NCBI RefSeq assembly: GCF_034930985.1
Contig: NZ_JAYGIM010000004.1
Span: forward strand, 226,143-290,142
Origin: Arcicella lustrica
Lineage (GTDB): Bacteria; Bacteroidota; Bacteroidia; Cytophagales; Spirosomataceae
Length of the DNA stretch: 64,000 nt
Direction: 5' to 3'
A program made the translations under genes and the position numbers. Below are positions 42,420 to 52,172 of the stretch, one piece after another. The notes beneath the pieces were generated by a model. That model worked only from the letters and a program-made list of their open reading frames with translations, was not told the origin of the DNA and made no database searches. Numbering within the stretch: the stretch's first letter is position 1; the number at the start of each line of letters is the position of its first letter.

Positions 42420-45311
42420 TTAAAAACCTCCTCTATCATAGAAAGTATTTCTACGTGAAAGTTTTAATTCTTGCAATAAAGCTGATTTCACTCTGATGGT
42501 GAAATTATAAGTACTTGAACGACCATAATATGGACTGGCGATTGGTGTCCAGTCGAAATTAGCTTCCCAACAGTGTAAATCTCTATGAATACTAATGTTG
42601 GTCAATGAAATCCCTTTGTTCACAAAATCATAACCAGAACTCAAGGTGAAATTCCATTTCTCCGTCAGTTTCACATCGCCTTTGAAAGTCAAGGCACTTA
42701 CAATCGTAGCAGGTGCAAAACCTGTTTTGTTCATGTTGTAGTTAAAACCAAACTGAAAACTCCAAGGCACAGACCAGTCAACATAATCGTTGATGTTTCT
42801 GTTGATTTGATTCATTTGTCCTTCAGTACCATTGCTATTTTGTTTCTTTTTATCGGCTACGGCTGGTTTAAAGCTTTTACTTACCGAGAAGTTTAAGCTT
42901 GCTAATTTGGCAAAACCTTCGCCCACACTGATTAACAAAGTATCAATTCTACGTCCAGAAATTGAATATCCATCATTTACATATTTGTATGGATCTAACG
43001 AACCACCCAAATTAATATCAAATTTTCTCACTCTTGAATTCGCACCAAAATTCAAGTTAGAAAGTTTGTATTGGGTTGCGAAGAAGTTATAATTTCCAGT
43101 CAACGAGAAGTTATCAATTAACATCATTTTCTCAGATTCTTTCTGCGCAGTATCCGACTTCGCCCTGAGTTTCGCTTCTAAAGTATTCTGAATCCCGAAA
43201 CTTATCCCCCCTGATTGACTACCACGGTTGGTTTGCGAAGGATTGAAGTTTGAAATATTCAAGAAATCACCCGGAAGGGTTTCTTGTCCTGCTAAAGAAC
43301 TTGGAATGGTTTCCCCTTTTTGATATTTATGAACTCTATTATTGATTTGAACCGTTTGATAAAAACCATATTTCGGGTCTGTAAAATCGGGCGTATAATT
43401 AACACTAATAGAAGGCGATAGCGTGTGACGAATGCCTTGTAATCTACCTTTTTTGAAATTGATAGTTCCGTACAAACGAGTATTCATACTCATCGAGAAA
43501 GCATAGGTATAATCAGCATAAAATGCACCACCTCTCAGTGTATCAATAGCTACTGCACCTTTTTGGGCAATAGTATCCTTACTGTATCGACCCGCTAAAT
43601 CATTTTCTTTTTTGAACTCGTATCTATACTTCTGCTGATAAATGTTTCCAGAAAAGTTAAAACCAGGCGTTAAGTTAATGTATTTACCAATTTTGATATT
43701 CGGTAATGAAATCGGAATACTGTATTGTGCCTTAAACTGCGCATTCTTTAACAACTCTGGTAAAGTTGATAAGTTGAATGGAATCACACCGTCTCTGGCA
43801 AGGTTAGTGGCTGAATTAGCGGCTGTTCTTGGGTCGATGATAACAGGTTTGGTTGGGTCAAGGTCAAGCGTATCAATAGTTCTATAAACAGTATAACCAA
43901 AGTTGTTGTAAGAACGGTTGGTTAATGCCACTTGGTTGGTAATACCATACGTTCCAGAAACATCTAAACCCATACGAAATTGGTCGATAAAACGGTCGGT
44001 AACAGCATTTTTCTTTTTAAAAGGCTGAAATTGGTTTAACCCAAAAGTATAATTGGTATTGACATTTACAGCTTTCGTTACTGTGTTTTGGTCAGCCTGT
44101 AAACTTAAACTTGTACGAACAGTTTGCCCAAAATTGCGGGAATATTGTACCGAAGAGTTTAAAGCCGTAGAGATATAACTACTTGTATTTACGCTATTGT
44201 ACTGGCTGTTTGAATTACTTTGTAAGTTAACCGATGCCGAAAAACTAGAATTTCCACGACTTTGTGGTGAGTGCGACCATTGGATACCATAATCACTTCT
44301 CGACTGGCGGTCGAACTCGCTACCATTATTACTTTTTCTGAAATTCAAATTAAAAGTACCTGAATAACGATAACGTTTGATATACTGTGAATTGGCAGCA
44401 ATCCCGAAACTTCCTTTCGAGTAAATTTCACCTGTAAGTCTTAAACCGATATTCGGACTTAAAGCAAAATAATAACCACCATCCCGCAAGAAGAAACCTC
44501 TACCTTGTGGTTCTTCACCATAAGTAGGCATGATAATACCAGAAGTACCCGATTCTTGAGGGGGTTTATAAGGGAAGAAACCAAAAGGTAAACCAATTGG
44601 CAAAGGAATTTCGTTTAATTCAAAATGGAAAGGCCCTGCTACGATTTCTCTTTTACCAACCACCTTAATTTTAGTAGCCCGAATATTAAAGTGGGGATGT
44701 TCCAGATTACAAGTAGTATAAATAGCGTTTCTGATATAAAGGTTATCTTCATTATCCTTTTTCACTTTTTCACCCTGAATCAAACCATCGCCTTGCGTGG
44801 TGATAAGTCCTTTAATAAAAGCCTTTCTACTTTTAAAATTATACCTGATTTCCTCTGCATCATAAGGCTCGCCACCTTGTTTAAAAATGGGTTTTCCAAC
44901 GATTTTATTCGTCGTCGAATCTTTAGTACCCTGAGCAAAAACTACATTCTTCGCCCAATCGAGCTGAATGAAATTTGCTTCCAGTGAAACATCACCATAA
45001 GTAACTTTAGCTTCGCCATACAGATACACCACTTGGTTTTCGGTATCCATAATGGTAGAGTCTTTGGCAGAGTAAATAACCGTAGTGCTAAGGTCACTTT
45101 CTTTTTTTAAAGAATCAGGTAAGCTTTTTGTAAGACTTTTCTTGGTAGAGTCTAAACTAGCAGTATCTTTAGGAATTACTGTATTAGCTTTACTGGCTTT
45201 AGGTTTAAAGGGTTTTCCGCCCAATAATCTTTGAGCCGAAGACTGATTTAGTGTTATAAGCCCTAAAAGTAAGCTAATTACTATACTGAATATGTGGATT
45301 GCTTTTTTCAG
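42420..45311 (-). CDS. lptD: LptD-like lipopolysaccharide assembly outer-membrane protein, probable CTG start
   Basis: The protein has the OstA/LptD layout. The periplasmic N-terminal part (YLYGEAKVTYGDVSLEANFIQLDW, YNFKSRKAFIKGLITTQGDGLIQGEKVKK) is followed by IPLPIGLPFGFFPYKPPQESGTSGIIMPTYGEE and a large beta barrel. It inserts LPS into the outer leaflet together with LptE. No ATG or GTG opens the frame. The first TTG (45224) would omit any signal peptide. Reading on to a CTG at 45311 gives Lys-Lys, a hydrophobic core (IHIFSIVISLLLGLITL) and a clean cleavage site (NQSSAQ), and the next in-frame codons upstream include a stop. I therefore place the start there, giving 963 residues. Confidence 0.8.
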   Translation of the reverse strand: MKKAIHIFSIVISLLLGLITLNQSSAQRLLGGKPFKPKASKANTVIPKDTASLDSTKKSLTKSLPDSLKKESDLSTTVIYSAKDSTIMDTENQVVYLYGEAKVTYGDVSLEANFIQLDWAKNVVFAQGTKDSTTNKIVGKPIFKQGGEPYDAEEIRYNFKSRKAFIKGLITTQGDGLIQGEKVKKDNEDNLYIRNAIYTTCNLEHPHFNIRATKIKVVGKREIVAGPFHFELNEIPLPIGLPFGFFPYKPPQESGTSGIIMPTYGEEPQGRGFFLRDGGYYFALSPNIGLRLTGEIYSKGSFGIAANSQYIKRYRYSGTFNLNFRKSNNGSEFDRQSRSDYGIQWSHSPQSRGNSSFSASVNLQSNSNSQYNSVNTSSYISTALNSSVQYSRNFGQTVRTSLSLQADQNTVTKAVNVNTNYTFGLNQFQPFKKKNAVTDRFIDQFRMGLDVSGTYGITNQVALTNRSYNNFGYTVYRTIDTLDLDPTKPVIIDPRTAANSATNLARDGVIPFNLSTLPELLKNAQFKAQYSIPISLPNIKIGKYINLTPGFNFSGNIYQQKYRYEFKKENDLAGRYSKDTIAQKGAVAIDTLRGGAFYADYTYAFSMSMNTRLYGTINFKKGRLQGIRHTLSPSISVNYTPDFTDPKYGFYQTVQINNRVHKYQKGETIPSSLAGQETLPGDFLNISNFNPSQTNRGSQSGGISFGIQNTLEAKLRAKSDTAQKESEKMMLIDNFSLTGNYNFFATQYKLSNLNFGANSRVRKFDINLGGSLDPYKYVNDGYSISGRRIDTLLISVGEGFAKLASLNFSVSKSFKPAVADKKKQNSNGTEGQMNQINRNINDYVDWSVPWSFQFGFNYNMNKTGFAPATIVSALTFKGDVKLTEKWNFTLSSGYDFVNKGISLTNISIHRDLHCWEANFDWTPIASPYYGRSSTYNFTIRVKSALLQELKLSRRNTFYDRGGF

Positions 45312-45325
45312 AAGTCTTTAAAATT

Positions 45326-45333
45326 TATATTTG
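45326..45333 (+). promoter_or_regulatory. possible -7 box (TAnnTTTG) for the amidase gene
   Basis: TATATTTG matches the Bacteroidota -7 consensus in the gap between divergent lptD and the amidase gene, about 68 bp before the amidase ATG. The -33 element is not clear. Confidence 0.3.
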
Positions 45334-45400
45334 TCTTTTATTAAACAACGCACAAAAATACTTCATTACTTGTTGAACATAGCGAACCAACCCGAAAATA

Positions 45401-46213
45401 ATGTTAAAGTTTGTTAAAGGTTTTTTAATAATCACTTGGATTTGCTCGCTCAGTGGTTTTACTTTTCAAGATTCCCTTGTTGAAGAATCAACAAATCAGC
45501 CTGTTTCATTGCAGACTAGAGTAAGAACCGTTGTACTAGATGCTGGTCATGGCGGGAAAGACCCCGGTTGCCACGGAGCCAGCAACGACGAATCTAAAAT
45601 AGCGCTAAAAATTGTTTTAGAACTAGGAGAAAGAATCAAAGATGAATATCCAGAAGTAAGAGTAATTTATACTCGCACAAAAAATGTCTTTGTAGATTTG
45701 CACGAACGTTCTGCTATTGCCAATAGAAATAAAGCAGATTTATTTATTTCGGTACATTGTAATGCGCATCATTCCTCTAAACTTGCAGGAACTGAGACCT
45801 ACACAATGGGGTTACATAAAACAAGTAGCAACCTTGATGTGGCAAAGCGAGAAAACTCCGTAATTTTGCAAGAAGCCAATTATGAAAAAAACTATAATGG
45901 CTTTAATCCGAATTCACCATTAGGGCATATCATGATGGCAAATTACCAAAGTGCCTTTATGATGAATAGCCTTAAGTTGGCACAAAAAATTGAAAAACAA
46001 TTCAAACAAAAAACTGAAAGACATAGCTACGGCGTAAAACAAGCTGGTTTTTTAGTACTTTGGGAAACCGCAATGCCGAGTGTATTAGTAGAATCTGGTT
46101 TTTTAACGAATAAAAACGAAGAACAATATTTAGCTTCTCAGTCGGGTCAAAACGAAGTAGCAGAAGCCATTTTCAGAGCATTCAAATCATATAAAGAAGA
46201 AATTGAAAATTAG
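45401..46213 (+). CDS. N-acetylmuramoyl-L-alanine amidase (AmiC type)
   Basis: A signal peptide (1-22) precedes an Amidase_3 domain with the zinc ligands His50 (VLDAGHGGKDPG), Glu64 (SNDESKIAL) and His119 (FISVHCNAHH). The catalytic Glu is in VLVESGFLTN near residue 233. It cleaves the bond between MurNAc and the stem peptide in the periplasm during cell separation. It lacks an AMIN targeting domain, as is common in this phylum. The MCE gene follows after 74 bp and is probably co-transcribed. Confidence 0.94.
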   Translation: MLKFVKGFLIITWICSLSGFTFQDSLVEESTNQPVSLQTRVRTVVLDAGHGGKDPGCHGASNDESKIALKIVLELGERIKDEYPEVRVIYTRTKNVFVDLHERSAIANRNKADLFISVHCNAHHSSKLAGTETYTMGLHKTSSNLDVAKRENSVILQEANYEKNYNGFNPNSPLGHIMMANYQSAFMMNSLKLAQKIEKQFKQKTERHSYGVKQAGFLVLWETAMPSVLVESGFLTNKNEEQYLASQSGQNEVAEAIFRAFKSYKEEIEN

Positions 46214-46287
46214 AATAATTGATTGTTTCTAGCAAAAAATCATATTTGTTCCGATTAATCAATTGCTAAAACTTCAATAATCAACAC

Positions 46288-47247
46288 ATGAACATCTCTA
46301 AAGAAACCAAAATAGGAATACTTGCCATTACAACCTTTGTAATTTTATACCTAGGATTCAACTTTTTAAAAGGACAAGATTTCTTTACCCAGGAAAACAA
46401 ATACGTCGTAATCTACAAAGATGTACAAGGATTAACCGCAGCGAATCAAGTTTCATTAAGTGGAATGAAAATTGGACAAGTAAAAGCTGTAGAGTTAATA
46501 AAAGGGGAAAACAACCAAGTAAAAGTCGTAATCAGTATCCGAAAAGATTTACAATTACCCGAAGGAACCAAAGCAGTTTTAGCTTCTGATGGATTATTAG
46601 GTGGGAAACTCATCAGAATTGAAATGGGAAAATTCTCAGGAAAATTCATTGAAGATGGCGGAAATTTAGTCGCTTCTTCTGAAACAGGCGTAACTGATTT
46701 ATTAAAAGAAAAAGCCCTCCCATTGATTCAAAACCTTGATTCATTAACAAAATCGCTTCGTATCGTTGCTAAAAGTTTTGAAAATACGGGTGTGGTGGTA
46801 AATGGTTTTGTAAAAAATTCAGACCGTTCGGTTGGTGTTCTAACTTCTTCATTAAATGCTACTATCAACGAAAATAGAAATAACTTAGCAGGAATTTCTG
46901 CCAATATGAAAACCCTTTCTGGTAATTTAATTGAAACAGAAAAAAGCTTAAAACCATTGATTGGTAAATTTAATACAATGGCTGATTCGCTTAATGCTTT
47001 GAAAATTAGCGAAGCGGTAGCAACAACGCAAAAATCTTTAGAAGGACTCCAACGCATTATGCAAGGCATTGAAAAAGGTCAAGGTTCAATGGGTAAATTA
47101 TTGAAAGATGATTCACTTTATACCAACCTCAACCGTTCAGTGGCTGATTTAGATAAGCTTCTAATTGATTTCAGATTAGCGCCAAAACGTTATGTAAACA
47201 TTTCTGTTTTCGGAGGCAAGAAAACACCACCACCAGTGGTGAAGTAA
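46288..47247 (+). CDS. MCE/MlaD family lipid transport protein
   Basis: One N-terminal membrane helix (about 7-26) anchors a single MCE domain (YVVIYKDVQGLTAANQVSLSGMKIGQVKAVEL, then GLLGGKLIRIEMG). A long helical coiled-coil region to the C terminus follows. MCE proteins form hexameric rings that carry phospholipids between the membranes. The usual MlaE/MlaF permease and ATPase are not in the window. It follows the amidase on the same strand, a pairing that links wall and outer-membrane maintenance. Confidence 0.92.
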   Translation: MNISKETKIGILAITTFVILYLGFNFLKGQDFFTQENKYVVIYKDVQGLTAANQVSLSGMKIGQVKAVELIKGENNQVKVVISIRKDLQLPEGTKAVLASDGLLGGKLIRIEMGKFSGKFIEDGGNLVASSETGVTDLLKEKALPLIQNLDSLTKSLRIVAKSFENTGVVVNGFVKNSDRSVGVLTSSLNATINENRNNLAGISANMKTLSGNLIETEKSLKPLIGKFNTMADSLNALKISEAVATTQKSLEGLQRIMQGIEKGQGSMGKLLKDDSLYTNLNRSVADLDKLLIDFRLAPKRYVNISVFGGKKTPPPVVK

Positions 47248-47249
47248 TT

Positions 47250-47332
47250 TGTGAATGGGAAGTGGCTTCTATAAGTTAGTTTTCTAAAGAAAATCAATCA
47301 CGAAATCACAATTCACTCACTCACAAATTAAT
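47250..47332. repeat. word repeat between convergent genes
   Basis: After the MCE stop the sequence has one forward word (TTTGTGAATGGGAAGTGG). Further on come reverse-complement words (CACGAAATCACAATTCACTC, ACTCACAAATTA) that run into the end of the Lrp gene. It is a shorter relative of the elements at 4815 and 36854. Confidence 0.5.
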
Positions 47333-47788
47333 TGGTACAGGTGTTTGGCTTTTTATTTCGTTGACAACAAATCTGCTTTGAGCATTTCCAATATTCGAGA
47401 GTGTCGCTAATTTATGTAAAATAAAATGGCGATACTCATCCATATCTTTCACCAATACTTTCAACAGAAAATCGGAACCTCCCGAAATGCAATAGCATTC
47501 TACTACTTCAGGCAAGAGTAAAACATCTTTTTCAAATTGTTCCAAGAAACTCGCTGCATGTTCTTTCAGCGTTACATCTACCAAAACCACCAGACTTTTC
47601 CCCAATTTAGATTTGTTCAGAATGGCGGTGTATTTTTCAATTACTCCTTCGTTTTCCAAACGTTTTATTCTTTCATGAATGGGCGTAGTCGTGAGGTTCA
47701 ATCTTGAAGCAATTTCCTTGTTTGTCATCAAAGCATTTGCTTGCAAGAACTGTAATATTTGTAAATCAATATTATCTAAAGCTGCCAT
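47321..47788 (-). CDS. Lrp/AsnC family transcriptional regulator
   Basis: The N-terminal helix-turn-helix (LDNIDLQILQFLQANALMTNKEIASRLNLTTTPIHERIKRLENEGVI) is followed by an AsnC-type RAM ligand-binding domain (VVECYCISGGSDFLLKVLVKDMDEYRHFI). At 155 residues it has normal length. It lies 17 bp after the LysR gene on the same strand, so the two regulators may be made together. Its last codons touch the word repeat. Confidence 0.94.
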   Translation of the reverse strand: MAALDNIDLQILQFLQANALMTNKEIASRLNLTTTPIHERIKRLENEGVIEKYTAILNKSKLGKSLVVLVDVTLKEHAASFLEQFEKDVLLLPEVVECYCISGGSDFLLKVLVKDMDEYRHFILHKLATLSNIGNAQSRFVVNEIKSQTPVPINL

Positions 47789-47805
47789 AATCGGAAAATT
47801 AAATG

Positions 47806-48708
47806 TTATTTTAACAAGCGTGCATCACTAAAATCTAAGGAATCTGATACTTTCAGGAAATTCTGTAAAACAGGGTTGGTATCATCTTTTCGCCAGATTA
47901 TTGATAGATTCGTTCGTTCTGGAATGTTTTTCATTTCGATAAATTTTACCTTCATTGCCGAACTAAATTTATATGAAATCGGCATCACTGAAATTCCTAA
48001 ATTGTGTTCAACCAACTTCAAAATCGTCGCCCCATAATTTGATTCATGCACAATATTCGGTAAAAAACCTTCTCTTTCACAAATCCTCAAGAGTAAATCA
48101 TGATATACCGAACTTGAATTTCTGGGCGGTAAAATAAAATTATCGTTTCTTACTTGTGCCAAACTTTCAAAGTTATTTTCATTGATGGGGTGGCTTTCAG
48201 GTAAAATTAAAGCAAAAGGTTCTCTAAAAACAACTTTTGAAGTAAGATACTTATCAGGATGGAGTTCCCGAATAAAAGCAACGTCAATTTCATGTTTCTT
48301 CAATGCTTCAATCACAGAGCTATCAAGCATTTCAGATAAATTGGTTTTAATATTCGGGAAAAACAATTTCAAAGCCGATAAAAGTGGCGGAATAACCGAG
48401 TAAATCGCCGAACCGGGATGTCCAATTCTAATTTCTCCTTCTCCCCCATTATGAATCAATTGCGTTCTGTGTTTGATATGCTCCAATTGCGAGAGTATTT
48501 TTTGTGCTTCATTACTCAAATACTCTCCCGCTGGCGTAAGTTTTACATTTCGTTTATCACGTTCAAACAATAAAACACCCAATTCTTTTTCTAATTGCTG
48601 TATTTGCCTACTCAAAGCTGGTTGTGCAATAAACATTTTTTCTGATGCCTTTGAAAAATGAAGCTCAGAAGCGACTCCCAAAAAATAAGTTAACTGTCTA
48701 AAATCCAT
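47806..48708 (-). CDS. LysR family transcriptional regulator
   Basis: The winged helix (MDFRQLTYFLGVASELHFSKASEKMFIAQPALSRQIQQLEKELGVLLFERDKRNVKLTPAG) is followed by a periplasmic-binding-protein-like effector domain to residue 300. This matches catabolic LysR regulators of the BenM/CatM sort. The target is unclear: the neighbouring divergent gene encodes a GNAT enzyme 158 bp away, and the fadN-fadA pair is 0.9 kb further. Confidence 0.94.
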   Translation of the reverse strand: MDFRQLTYFLGVASELHFSKASEKMFIAQPALSRQIQQLEKELGVLLFERDKRNVKLTPAGEYLSNEAQKILSQLEHIKHRTQLIHNGGEGEIRIGHPGSAIYSVIPPLLSALKLFFPNIKTNLSEMLDSSVIEALKKHEIDVAFIRELHPDKYLTSKVVFREPFALILPESHPINENNFESLAQVRNDNFILPPRNSSSVYHDLLLRICEREGFLPNIVHESNYGATILKLVEHNLGISVMPISYKFSSAMKVKFIEMKNIPERTNLSIIWRKDDTNPVLQNFLKVSDSLDFSDARLLK

Positions 48709-48866
48709 CGTTTATTATTTTAAAATCAAGAAGTAAATGGATAAGTGCGGTATTTTCTATTTATGCCTAAAAAGCATAAGTTGATATAAATTAAGCATTT
48801 TTTATTATAAATAGAAAATGGTTTATTTGTAAAGAAGAATAATATACGTTTAAAAAGCTCGTTCTT

Positions 48867-49397
48867 ATGAGTAATAACCCTCAAATTAAAGAAGCAAATA
48901 GCGCAGATGTAGTAATACTTTGCAAGCTTGGCGAACAAACTTTTATTGAAACTTACGGGCATCAAAATACTCCTGAAAATCTTCAAGCTTATCTTTCTAA
49001 ACATTTTAGTCAGGAACAGCTATTAAGTGAAATCCAAACAGAAGGTACAATTTTCTTAATGGTTGAACTGAACGAAGAAATAGTAGGCTATGCTAAACTA
49101 AGAGTAAATAAAGCGGAGTTTTCAGACAGAAATGCCCTTGAACTAGAGCGTATCTATGTAAAAAAGGAATTTCATGGGAAAAAGTTGGGAGCTTATTTAC
49201 TTGATCAATGTATTGAAAAGACAAAGGCTGTCGGCTGTGACCTGCTCTGGTTGGGTGTTTGGGAGTATAATTTAAAAGCACTGAACTTTTATAAAAGCTG
49301 GGGGTTTGAAATAAGTGGGACACATATTTTTGTATTAGGAGATGATGAGCAGACAGATTACTTGATGACTAAAGAATTAAATATACTTAAAGTATAA
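48867..49397 (+). CDS. GNAT family N-acetyltransferase
   Basis: The 176-residue GNAT fold shows the acetyl-CoA binding region LERIYVKKEFHGKKLGAYLLDQCIEKTKAVGCDLLWLGVWEYN, then ALNFYKSWGFEISGTHIFVLGDDEQTDYLMTKEL. It resembles PaiA-type spermidine/spermine acetyltransferases in its opening (ANSADVVILCKLGEQTFIETYG), but the acceptor is not certain. It is divergent from the LysR gene and closed by a terminator at 49472. Confidence 0.9.
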   Translation: MSNNPQIKEANSADVVILCKLGEQTFIETYGHQNTPENLQAYLSKHFSQEQLLSEIQTEGTIFLMVELNEEIVGYAKLRVNKAEFSDRNALELERIYVKKEFHGKKLGAYLLDQCIEKTKAVGCDLLWLGVWEYNLKALNFYKSWGFEISGTHIFVLGDDEQTDYLMTKELNILKV

Positions 49398-49471
49398 GTA
49401 CTCATTTTTTAAAAATGTGTATCAAAAGCATTTACACTTTTCGTGTGAATTTTTAGAAAAGGTTAATACAT

Positions 49472-49503
49472 AAAATCCCTACCGTTGGTGGGGATTTTTG
49501 TTT
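49472..49503 (+). terminator. Rho-independent terminator of the acetyltransferase gene
   Basis: AAAATCCCTACC / GGTGGGGATTTT, a 12-bp stem with one T-G pair and a 3-base loop, is followed by TGTTTT. It lies 74 bp after the stop. Confidence 0.82.
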
Positions 49504-49592
49504 TATAAAAGATTGAAATAAATAAATGGTATGCTTGCATAACAAATTTATTTTTATTTAACTTTACCTATATTTTTTATAAAACAAACAAC

Positions 49593-51992
49593 ATGAACCG
49601 TTCAATTAGAAAAGTAGCCGTTTTGGGCTCTGGGATTATGGGAAGCCGTATCGCTTGCCATTTTGCTAATATAGGCGTTGAGGTCATGCTTTTGGATATT
49701 GTTCCGAAAGAACCCAACGATGCTGAAAAAGCCAAAGGGCTTAGTATTACTCATCCTGCGGTGCGCAATCGTATCGTTAATGATGCTTTTCAACAAACTT
49801 TAAAAGCTAATCCTGCGGCATTGTATTCTGCATCTTTTGCCAATAGGATTAAATTAGGAAACTTTGAAGACAATCTTGCCGAAATCAATCAATACGATTG
49901 GGTGATTGAAGTAATTGTTGAAAATTTAGCGATTAAAAAATCTTTGTATGAAAAAGTAGATGCTTTGCGTAAAGCTGGTACTTTGATTACTTCTAATACT
50001 TCAGGGATTCCAATTCATTTAATGGCTGAAGGTCGTTCGGATGATTTCCGAAAACATTTCTGCGGAACACACTTTTTCAATCCTCCTCGTTATCTGAAAT
50101 TGTTGGAAATCATTCCAACGCCTGCTACTGATGCTTCGGTAATTGATTTCTTGATGCACTACGGCGACCGTTTTCTGGGTAAAACTACCGTTTTGTGTAA
50201 AGATACTCCTGCCTTTATTGCCAATCGTGTGGGCGTGTACTCGATGATGAAAACCATGCAAGTGGTAGAAGAAATGGGGCTGACCGTAGAAGAAGTCGAT
50301 AAACTTACTTCGGTAGTGGTAGGTCGCCCGAAATCTGGTACTTTCCGCTTATCTGATGTTGTAGGTTTAGATACAACCATCAACGTTTCAAATAATTTAT
50401 ATGCAGGTTTAACCGACGACGACGCTAAGGACACTTTCGTTTTACCAGAAATGGTGAAAAAACTCCAAGAAAATAAATGGTTGGGAGACAAAACTGGTCA
50501 AGGTTTTTACAAGAAAATCAAAGGAGCAAATGGCAAATCAGAAATTTTGGCATTGAATCTAAAAACGTTTGAGTACGTACCTTCTCAGAAAGTGAAATTC
50601 TCAGTTTTTGAACAAACCAAAACTTTGGCTTTGAAAGACCGCTTTGCAGTTTTGTTGGCCGACAAAGGCAAAGCAGGCGAATTTTACAGAAAGACTATTT
50701 TAGATGGCTTTAGCTACGTAACAAAACGTATTCCAGAAATTTCAGATGAATTATACCGAATTGATGCCGCCATTTGTGCAGGTTTCGGTTGGGAAATGGG
50801 TTTGTTTGAAACTTGGGATGCTATCGGCGTAGAAAAAGGACTTGAGCTGATGCAAAATGAAGGCATGAAATCAGCAGATTGGGTGCATGAAATGTTGGCT
50901 TCGGGAGCAAAAACTTTCTACAAAAGAGAAGGTGGCAAACGCTTGTATTATGATATTCCGACGAAATCGTATAAAGTAATTCCGGGAACAGAATCCTTTA
51001 TTATTTTAGAAAATCTTTCTAATAATATCGTCTGGAAAAATGCTGAAAGTAATGTGTATGATTTGGGCGATGGTATTCTGGGTTTAGAATTCCGTTCAAA
51101 AATGAATACGATGGGTGCTGGCGTGATTGAAGGCATTCAGAAATCAATTGCTTTGGCAGAAAAAGACTTCCGTGGTTTGGTTATCGGAAATGACAGTACA
51201 GAAGCATTTTCGGCTGGGGCAAATTTGGCGATGTTGTTCATGTTTGCGATTGAACAAGAGTATGATGAAATCAATATGATGATTGCTCAGTTCCAACAAA
51301 CGATGATGCGAGTACGATACTCTTCGATTCCTGTGGTGGTTGCTCCGCATTCTTTGGCTTTGGGCGGTGGTTGCGAAATCAATCTTCATGCCGACAGAGT
51401 AGTGGCTGGTGCTGAAACTTATATGGGTTTGGTAGAAGTTGGCGTAGGTTTGATTCCTGCGGGAGGCGGAACAAAAGAAATGGCTTTGCGTTGCTCTGAT
51501 TTATACAAAAATGGCGACCCAGAATTGAATACTTTGCAAAATGCCTTTATGAATATTGCAATGGCAAAAGTAAGTACTTCAGCACAAGAAGCTCTTGAAA
51601 TGAATTACTTGCGTCGTGGTGATGAAATTGTTCTAAATCGCTCTCGCTTGATTGCAGATGCCAAACAAGCCGCTATTGAATTAGCCGAAGCAGGTTATAC
51701 TCAACCTAAAAAGCGTACCGATATTAAAGTACAAGGCAAAGCAGGTATTGCTCTTTTCAAAGCAGGTATTCAAGGAATGAAAATGGGTAGATACATTTCA
51801 GAACATGATGCCAAGATTGCTGAAAAATTAGCTTACGTAATTTCTGGAGGAGATTTGAGTTATCCACAATTGGTTTCTGAACAGTACTTATTAGACTTAG
51901 AACGTGAAGCTTTCCTTTCGCTTTCAGCAGAGAAAAAGACTTTAGAGCGTATCCAAAGTTTATTAAATGGCGGAAAACCGTTGAGAAATTAG
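49593..51992 (+). CDS. fadN: 3-hydroxyacyl-CoA dehydrogenase/enoyl-CoA hydratase fusion (FadN type)
   Basis: The N-terminal dehydrogenase has an NAD-binding loop (VAVLGSGIMGSRI), SNTSGIPI and HFFNPPRYLKLLEIIP. Its second dehydrogenase domain has DTPAFIANRVG and DKTGQGFYKK. The C-terminal part (about 480-690) is a crotonase fold (AFSAGANLAMLF, LALGGGCEINLHADRVVAGAETYMGLVEVGVGLIPAGGGTKE). The order dehydrogenase-hydratase is that of Bacillus FadN and opposite to E. coli FadB. It performs steps two and three of fatty acid beta-oxidation. fadA follows 180 bp downstream, separated by a heptamer repeat. Confidence 0.92.
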   Translation: MNRSIRKVAVLGSGIMGSRIACHFANIGVEVMLLDIVPKEPNDAEKAKGLSITHPAVRNRIVNDAFQQTLKANPAALYSASFANRIKLGNFEDNLAEINQYDWVIEVIVENLAIKKSLYEKVDALRKAGTLITSNTSGIPIHLMAEGRSDDFRKHFCGTHFFNPPRYLKLLEIIPTPATDASVIDFLMHYGDRFLGKTTVLCKDTPAFIANRVGVYSMMKTMQVVEEMGLTVEEVDKLTSVVVGRPKSGTFRLSDVVGLDTTINVSNNLYAGLTDDDAKDTFVLPEMVKKLQENKWLGDKTGQGFYKKIKGANGKSEILALNLKTFEYVPSQKVKFSVFEQTKTLALKDRFAVLLADKGKAGEFYRKTILDGFSYVTKRIPEISDELYRIDAAICAGFGWEMGLFETWDAIGVEKGLELMQNEGMKSADWVHEMLASGAKTFYKREGGKRLYYDIPTKSYKVIPGTESFIILENLSNNIVWKNAESNVYDLGDGILGLEFRSKMNTMGAGVIEGIQKSIALAEKDFRGLVIGNDSTEAFSAGANLAMLFMFAIEQEYDEINMMIAQFQQTMMRVRYSSIPVVVAPHSLALGGGCEINLHADRVVAGAETYMGLVEVGVGLIPAGGGTKEMALRCSDLYKNGDPELNTLQNAFMNIAMAKVSTSAQEALEMNYLRRGDEIVLNRSRLIADAKQAAIELAEAGYTQPKKRTDIKVQGKAGIALFKAGIQGMKMGRYISEHDAKIAEKLAYVISGGDLSYPQLVSEQYLLDLEREAFLSLSAEKKTLERIQSLLNGGKPLRN

Positions 51993-51999
51993 TTTAAAG

Positions 52000-52165
52000 C
52001 TGTGAGTTATGAGCCTTGAGCTATGAGTTTTTAAAAAAAATTATTACACACAAAAGCTCATAGCTCAAGGCTCACAACTCAAAGCTTTTACGCAATTTAT
52101 TCAAAATCACAATAGTTTAACAGCCCAAAGCTCATAGCTTACGGCTCAAAGCTATACAAAAGCTA
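52000..52165. repeat. heptamer inverted repeats between fadN and fadA
   Basis: A left arm begins 7 bases after the fadN stop (AGCTGTG, AGTTATG, AGCCTTG, AGCTATG, AGTTTTT). A right arm at about 52055-52088 reads CTCATAG, CTCAAGG, CTCACAA, CTCAAAG. A further right-arm string lies at 52120-52154. A hairpin in the fadN-fadA message is likely and may reduce fadA expression. Confidence 0.78.
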
Positions 52166-52172
52166 AATTAAC

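Noticed and set aside
42420..45224. TTG at 45224 as the lptD start
   Set aside because: It would remove the hydrophobic signal peptide that is clearly encoded upstream in the same frame; an outer-membrane protein needs it.
46217..46264. AATTGATT / AATCAATT inverted repeat between amidase and MCE genes
   Set aside because: Arms are short, AT-only in large part and 32 bp apart; likely chance in AT-rich DNA.
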